From: Nocardiopsis gilva YIM 90087
GTDB taxonomy: Bacteria > Actinomycetota > Actinomycetes > Streptosporangiales > Streptosporangiaceae
Direction: 5' to 3'
Length of the DNA stretch: 64,000 nt
NCBI RefSeq assembly: GCF_002263495.1
Contig: NZ_CP022753.1
Span: 248,001 to 312,000, forward strand
Shown here: positions 59,862-64,000 of the stretch, one piece after another
Layout: each line of letters starts with the position of its first letter
How positions within the stretch are numbered: position 1 is the first letter of the stretch
Notes under the pieces: model-generated
What the model saw: the letters and a program-made list of their open reading frames with translations, nothing else
What the model was told of the DNA's origin: nothing
Databases searched by the model: none
Program-made: the position numbers and the translations under genes

Positions 59862-60830
59862 ATGACGACCCCGCCCCCACCGTTCGACCCGGAACTGGCA
59901 GCCGCCTTGGATCTCATGGGGATCACCTCAACGGTACAGATCACCCCAGAGAACATCGCCACGCTTCGAGAGAGCGCGTATGGACAGACGCCGTCGCTGG
60001 AGGAGCTGAGCTGTGGCGGAGCCTTCGACGTCGAGGAGCGCAGCGTGCCCGGCCCGCAGGGCGCTCCCGATGTCGGCCTGCTGATCTTCCGTCCCACCCA
60101 CGTGCAGGGTCCGCGGCCCGTCGTGTACTTCATGCACGGTGGCGGCATGGTGATGGGCGGCGCGAAGGTGGGCACGGAACGGGCCCTGGAGTGGGCGCGT
60201 GAACTGGGCCTGACCGTCGTGTCGGTGGAGTACCGGCTCGCCCCCGAGCACCCGCACCCGGCCCCGGTCGAGGACTGCTACGCAGGGCTGCTGTGGACGG
60301 TGAAGCACGCGGCCGAGATCGGCGGCGACGCGGGCCGGATCATTCTGGCCGGAACCAGTGCCGGAGGCGGCCTCGCCGCGGCCACTGCCCTCCTGGCCCG
60401 CGACCGCAAGGGGCCGCAGGTGATCGGGCAACTGCTCGTGTGCCCGATGCTGGACGACAGGAATGACACGCCGTCCGCGCACCAAATGGCGGGGCGGGGC
60501 GTGTGGGACCAGGCATCCAACGAGGTCGGGTGGAGCGCGCTGCTGGGCGAGCGACGCGGGACCGAGGATGTGCCGCCGTGCGCCGCACCGGCCCGGGCCA
60601 CGGATCTGTCCAGGCTGCCACCCACCTTCATCGACGTCGGCTCGGCCGAGACCTTCCGGGACGAGGACGTCGACTACGCGACACGCATCTGGTGTTCCGG
60701 GGGCCAGGCCGAGCTGCACGTGTGGCCCGGCGGGTACCACGGGTTCGACGGCTTCGCCCCGCACGCCGCACTCTCCCAGGAGGCCCGCGCCGCCCGACTG
60801 AACTGGCTGCGCCGCCTCGTGGGCGAGTAA
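59862..60830 (+). CDS. Alpha/beta hydrolase, hormone-sensitive-lipase family esterase (322 aa)
   Basis: HSL-type carboxylesterase: oxyanion motif YFMHGGGMVMGG, nucleophile elbow LAGTSAGGGLAAA, acid residue in DVGSAETFRDEDVDYA and histidine in GGYHGFDGF. VEYRLAPEHPHPAPVEDCYAGL is diagnostic. Cytoplasmic, no signal peptide. Substrate unknown, probably short-chain esters. Followed by gene debris. Confidence 0.88.
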   Translation: MTTPPPPFDPELAAALDLMGITSTVQITPENIATLRESAYGQTPSLEELSCGGAFDVEERSVPGPQGAPDVGLLIFRPTHVQGPRPVVYFMHGGGMVMGGAKVGTERALEWARELGLTVVSVEYRLAPEHPHPAPVEDCYAGLLWTVKHAAEIGGDAGRIILAGTSAGGGLAAATALLARDRKGPQVIGQLLVCPMLDDRNDTPSAHQMAGRGVWDQASNEVGWSALLGERRGTEDVPPCAAPARATDLSRLPPTFIDVGSAETFRDEDVDYATRIWCSGGQAELHVWPGGYHGFDGFAPHAALSQEARAARLNWLRRLVGE

Positions 60831-61208
60831 CCAGCGGCCTCGGAGGAGGACAGGGCAACACCATGGAAGAGCTGGCAGGGCGGCTGACCGCGCTGGACCC
60901 GGACGCGGAGGCGGCGGTCCGCGTCATCGCCTACTTCGACCGCCTGGTCGAGGGCCGGGCCGGGCTCGAGGCCCTCGTGCGCGGCGCGGCAGTCCTGTCC
61001 GGCTCTCCCGCTCGCCTCATCGACACGGATCAGCGCGTGCGCATCCGCATCGAGCCTGACGGGCGGCGCCATGACAGCGCGGGGACCTGTGGCGATCGCC
61101 GCACCACCGCCCAGAAGATCGGGGAGGACACCGATGAACTGGTCGACGTCGTCATCGCCGGGATCGGGACCGGCGGGACCGCGACCGGCGTCGGTCAGGT
61201 GCTCAACA

Positions 61209-61242
61209 CGGATGGTGAGAGCAGATCTGCTCTTACCATCCG
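61209..61242. repeat. 34-bp near-perfect palindrome
   Basis: CGGATGGT-g-AGAGCAGA and its complement with a single mismatched pair and no loop (centre AGATCT). Lies at the 3' edge of the cysteine-synthase fragment. Confidence 0.7.
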
Positions 61243-61326
61243 CGAACGCGCGTATACCTCCGCGACCAGTAGTTTGACCCTTGCCTCGGACCACGGGTCG
61301 GGCTGTCGGCCACCGTGGCGGAACGA

Positions 61327-61358
61327 AAGGCCCGAACAAGGAGCGGGGTTCGGGCCTT
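61327..61358. terminator. Hairpin terminator
   Basis: AAGGCCCGAAC pairs with GTTCGGGCCTT. Same core as terminators at 42478 and 57421. Between the debris and the minus-strand genes. Confidence 0.6.
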
Positions 61359-61461
61359 GATCGTTGCATGGTCACGGTCGCACGCACTGACTCTGGGTGT
61401 CGCCGTCGGCTTACCGCGCCCTTAGCGCCTACCGCCTGACCCGTGCCGCACGCCTGTGGGG

Positions 61462-61689
61462 TTACCGCGATCTCACTGCTGACATGATCCCCAAGCACAG
61501 ACCCATGGATGTCGCGAAGGTGGCGCCACCGGTGAGCACAGCGTCGCCGAGTCCTCCTCCTGTGTTGGCCTTCACGATGCCGGCAACGAGCGCCACCAAA
61601 AGGGAAATGAGCGCACACACCAGCATCCAGAGCAGGCGCATACGGAGCTGCATCTCCGACTGGGGGGTGTCCACCGCGAGGTTCCTCAT
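61462..61689 (-). CDS. Small two-helix membrane protein (75 aa)
   Basis: Two hydrophobic helices (MLVCALISLLVALVAGIV; AVLTGGATFATSMGLCLGIM) with a Gly-rich turn. Starts 34 bp after the DNA methylase stop on the same strand, so it may be co-transcribed. No family recognised. Confidence 0.5.
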   Translation of the reverse strand: MRNLAVDTPQSEMQLRMRLLWMLVCALISLLVALVAGIVKANTGGGLGDAVLTGGATFATSMGLCLGIMSAVRSR

Positions 61690-61723
61690 TTCTTTCGGGG
61701 TGACAGATGACGGGGGTGGTGGG

Positions 61724-64000
61724 TCAGCCGAGCGACAGGGTTCCGCTCATGAGGAGTTCTGCGATGTCGGTGCGGGTACTAGCTGCCTTCCGTACCAGTC
61801 GCTGGTGGACCGAGATCTGGTCATCGAAGGTGCTGAGCACAGCAGCGATACGGCGCTGCTCGCCGATCGGAGGCAGCACCACAGCGAGCTGCCCAAGCTT
61901 CTGGCCGCTGATAGAGGGGACCGCGGTGGCCGCAGAGTGTTCCTTGATCCACCCCATGATGCGCGGCAGGGCCAGGTAGCCGAGGAGGTAAGCGGGGTCG
62001 GTCGCCTGCGGCTCCCGCGCCCGCAACCGCAGGAGGTTGGTGGTGGGCACCCAGCCCTCCTGTTCTTCTGCGACAAGCGCGGAAGGGCCCGTTGAACCGG
62101 ACCGGACACAGACGATGTCTCCCATCGCCAGCCGGAAGCGCTTGAGTTCTGCTGCTCGTTCACGCGAAACCGTCTCCGGACGGTCGCCGACATCGATCCG
62201 CCCGTCACGAAGGTGCTTCGGCAGCACGATGGGCACCTCCCCGTCTCCCATGCGCTGATCCGCCCGCAAGCGTGAGTAGGACGGTCCGGCCTGGATTTCG
62301 CACACGGAGGCCAAGGGCACACGGACCCACCCGTCTGGCAGCGCATCGCCGGCGTCCGCGTCAAGCCCAGTGCTCCAGTGACGCAGTCCGTCCACGGCCT
62401 GATCCGTCTTGCGCGCCTGATCCGCTAGCTCAGCGAGATGATCAAGCGCCACAACGGGATCGAGGACCGCCGTCTCGCGGTCCACCCGCCGCTTCGCCTT
62501 CACATAGTCAGCGGGATCTAGGGAGCAGCCGTTGGCGCAGAGCTCATCGACATCCGCAGAGCCGCTGATACCGTCAGCCGTCCCAGAGGTCCGGCGTGTC
62601 CCATGACGATCGCGCCAGGCGCACAAGAGATCAATGATGATGTGCTGGTCCTCCTCTGTCAGTGCCCGTCGACCGCGCTTCTTCGTCCCCAGGTAACGAG
62701 CGTTGATGAACAGCACGGGTTCGCGCGATCCCGTCGGATGCCGCAGCAGCCACACGCAAACGGGGATGGATGTCGTCGCGAAGAGCTGCGAGGGCAGCGC
62801 GATGACGCACTCCACTGCACCGCTCTCGACCATGTTCTGCCGAATGGTGCGCTCTGCCTGGTTCGCCGATGTGCCAGCACTGTTGGGCATGACCACGGCG
62901 GCTCGTCCTCCCTCGTTGAGAGAGGAGAGAACGTACTGGATCCAGGCGAAGTTATCGTTGCCGACCGGTGGCGCACCGTAGGGCCACCGGCCTTCCCCTC
63001 GCTCACGCGCCATCGATTCCCCAACATTGAAAGGGGGGTTGGCCAGGATCACATCCGCCTTGAGGCACCGGCCTTCCGTACCATCCCAAGGCGCGCGTGA
63101 CCCCCGCGAGAGCCGGGTGTCCACTCCCTGCAGGGCCAGGTTCATCCCAGCGAGCCGCAGCATCTCGTAACGCGGGTTCTCACCGTGCACTGCCACGCGA
63201 GGCGGCCCGTTCTCCGTCCTCACCTTCTGCGCGGCCGCAGCAAGCAGCTCACCGCCGCGAGCATAGGGATCGTAGATCGCGTGGACGCCGGAATCGTCGG
63301 ACAAGGCGAGCTCCACCATGAGCTCCACCGCAGTGGGAGGAGTGGAGAATTCATCACTCCTCAGGCCGATGTGCTCCTCATACTGCTCCAGCAATTCGCC
63401 GAACGCCGCAGCGCTCAGTCGTTCGGCTGATCCGATCAAACGCTTCAGATCCTCGAAGGTTCTCGGTTCCAGTCGAGTGATCGCGTCGTGTACACCGGGG
63501 AGCAAGCCCCGACGACGGAGCGCTTCGTCGGCCGAATGCCCGATGGCCTGAAGCAGGGACTTCGCTTCCTCCTGACCACTGCCGTACCAGGCCTTCTGCC
63601 GAACTGAGGACCAAAGGGTGGACTCTCCGCCCTGGAGAAAGTTGAGGGCGAGGAGCAGCATGAGGTAGTCGGCCATAGCGCCGGACCCACGGACCCTTCT
63701 TGCCAACGGCCCCATGAGCTCATCCAGCACCTGCTGTTCGGCATCGTCGGATACATCGGCACTGACTCCGCCTTTGGAAGCGAAGACGTCGGCCGTGGCG
63801 TGGGTAGGGGAAGCGCCCATGTCGAGTTTATGCCGGACCCGGTCCCCGTAGGTGGCCCCGGCCGACTCGCCTGCAATTCTCGACTTGGGCGGAATGGAGC
63901 GGGAATCGAGCCAAGCAACGACGTCCGCCAGGCGAAAGTACTCGGTGTCTCCGGACCGATCGGGTCGTGGAAAATCCGGGTAGCGTCGCTGCCAGTTCGT
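61724..64000 (-). CDS. Type I DNA methylase/specificity fusion (HsdM-HsdS-like), 5' partial
   Basis: The frame is open to base 64000, so the start is outside; an ATG at 63820 is internal. Visible order: an HTH-like N-terminal segment (YFRLADVVAWLDSRSIPP), the HsdM helical region, the SAM site (DPYARGGELLAAAA), the catalytic NPPF (ADVILANPPFNVGES), then from about residue 480 (counting from 63820) one HsdS target-recognition domain (LPDGWVRVPLASVCEIQAG; PSISGQKLGQLAVVLPPIGEQRRI) with the helical end FDDQISVHQRLVRKA. Only one recognition domain is present, so it probably dimerises. No HsdR in the window. Confidence 0.85.
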   Translation of the reverse strand, partial: TNWQRRYPDFPRPDRSGDTEYFRLADVVAWLDSRSIPPKSRIAGESAGATYGDRVRHKLDMGASPTHATADVFASKGGVSADVSDDAEQQVLDELMGPLARRVRGSGAMADYLMLLLALNFLQGGESTLWSSVRQKAWYGSGQEEAKSLLQAIGHSADEALRRRGLLPGVHDAITRLEPRTFEDLKRLIGSAERLSAAAFGELLEQYEEHIGLRSDEFSTPPTAVELMVELALSDDSGVHAIYDPYARGGELLAAAAQKVRTENGPPRVAVHGENPRYEMLRLAGMNLALQGVDTRLSRGSRAPWDGTEGRCLKADVILANPPFNVGESMARERGEGRWPYGAPPVGNDNFAWIQYVLSSLNEGGRAAVVMPNSAGTSANQAERTIRQNMVESGAVECVIALPSQLFATTSIPVCVWLLRHPTGSREPVLFINARYLGTKKRGRRALTEEDQHIIIDLLCAWRDRHGTRRTSGTADGISGSADVDELCANGCSLDPADYVKAKRRVDRETAVLDPVVALDHLAELADQARKTDQAVDGLRHWSTGLDADAGDALPDGWVRVPLASVCEIQAGPSYSRLRADQRMGDGEVPIVLPKHLRDGRIDVGDRPETVSRERAAELKRFRLAMGDIVCVRSGSTGPSALVAEEQEGWVPTTNLLRLRAREPQATDPAYLLGYLALPRIMGWIKEHSAATAVPSISGQKLGQLAVVLPPIGEQRRIAAVLSTFDDQISVHQRLVRKAASTRTDIAELLMSGTLSLG

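Larger units (their letters stand above)
60863..61360 (+). pseudogene. Mosaic ORF: PucR-like regulator N-terminus plus cysteine-synthase-like fragment (165 codons)
   Basis: With a good ribosome-binding site (GGAGGAGGAC), the first about 75 residues (MEELAGRLTALDPDAEAA, VIAYFDRLVEGRAGLEALVRGAAVLSGSPARLIDTDQRVRIRIEPDGR) look like the start of a PucR-type HTH regulator. From about 61107 the frame reads QKIGEDTDELVDVVIAGIGTGGTATGVGQVL, an internal piece of cysteine synthase/cystathionine beta-synthase. Then a 34-bp palindrome and unrelated residues follow. Neither protein is complete. Confidence 0.55.

Noticed and set aside
1-64000. CRISPR arrays and prophage structural genes
   Set aside because: No regularly spaced direct repeats, cas genes, capsid, terminase or tail genes were seen anywhere in the window.

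Overview
This is a high-GC actinobacterial chromosome segment. Codons end almost entirely in G or C, GTG starts are common, and the tRNA-Ser / SRP RNA / dnaX block and the ybaB-recR-lysC-asd block are typical of actinomycetes. Protein flavour suggests Nocardiopsaceae or a relative, but no 16S or species marker is present, so that is only a guess.

Region by region. 0-4.7 kb is accessory: a ribosomal-protection (TetM/OtrA-like) gene cut by the window start, an IS5-type element whose 4-bp target duplication (CTAG) supplies the tet-like gene's stop codon, an orphan ORF, a 3'-half tRNA-Arg remnant that looks like an old attachment site, and a secreted I36-type protein. 4.7-12.2 kb: LysR-MFS pair, SulP anion transporter, a chimeric relic joining a kynurenine 3-monooxygenase start to a decarboxylase end, a DUF2752/S4 pair, a PAP2 phosphatase. 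12.5-17.2 kb: a GntR gene, a 21-bp palindrome and pdhABC (pyruvate dehydrogenase E1alpha, E1beta, E2). 17.4-22.7 kb: a Nudix protein, a 168-bp direct repeat of its 3' end, an MFS exporter, a PIN/RHH toxin-antitoxin pair, small orphan genes. 23.1-25.8 kb: SHOCT protein, methyltransferase and a BlaI/M56 sensor pair linked by three copies of one dyad operator. 25.9-28.6 kb: S9 peptidase plus GntR. 28.8-42.5 kb: the conserved asd-lysC-recR-ybaB ... dnaX-SRP RNA-tRNA-Ser block, split between ybaB and dnaX by a 7.4-kb set of accessory genes (MerR/ene-reductase, PhoD phosphatase with a coupled lyase-like protein, PIMT-like methyltransferase, DUF6243-like gene, TetR, DUF5990). 42.7-50.2 kb: a glutamate-cysteine ligase family gene, an aminopeptidase P relic and a 4-hydroxyproline catabolic cluster (three-part dehydrogenase, deaminase, epimerase, a truncated aldehyde dehydrogenase start, GntR). 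50.4-57.4 kb: a 2OG-Fe dioxygenase, then a LysR-controlled set (class III CoA-transferase, enoyl-CoA hydratase, acetoacetate decarboxylase, 3-hydroxyacyl-CoA dehydrogenase, glutaryl-CoA dehydrogenase-like enzyme) that together could take glutarate to acetoacetate. 57.4-64 kb: accessory tail with an HTH/coiled-coil orphan, gene debris, an esterase and the 3' part of a fused type I DNA methylase/specificity protein.

Recurrent regulatory themes are leaderless-looking promoters (TAGGCT 6-7 nt before ATG), dyad operators next to regulator genes, and a dispersed family of about 65-bp inverted repeats (three copies). Eight frame breaks at 55.0-55.8 kb are all single-base losses in short G/C runs, and most breaks in the IS transposase have the same form, so sequence errors should be considered before calling these genes dead.
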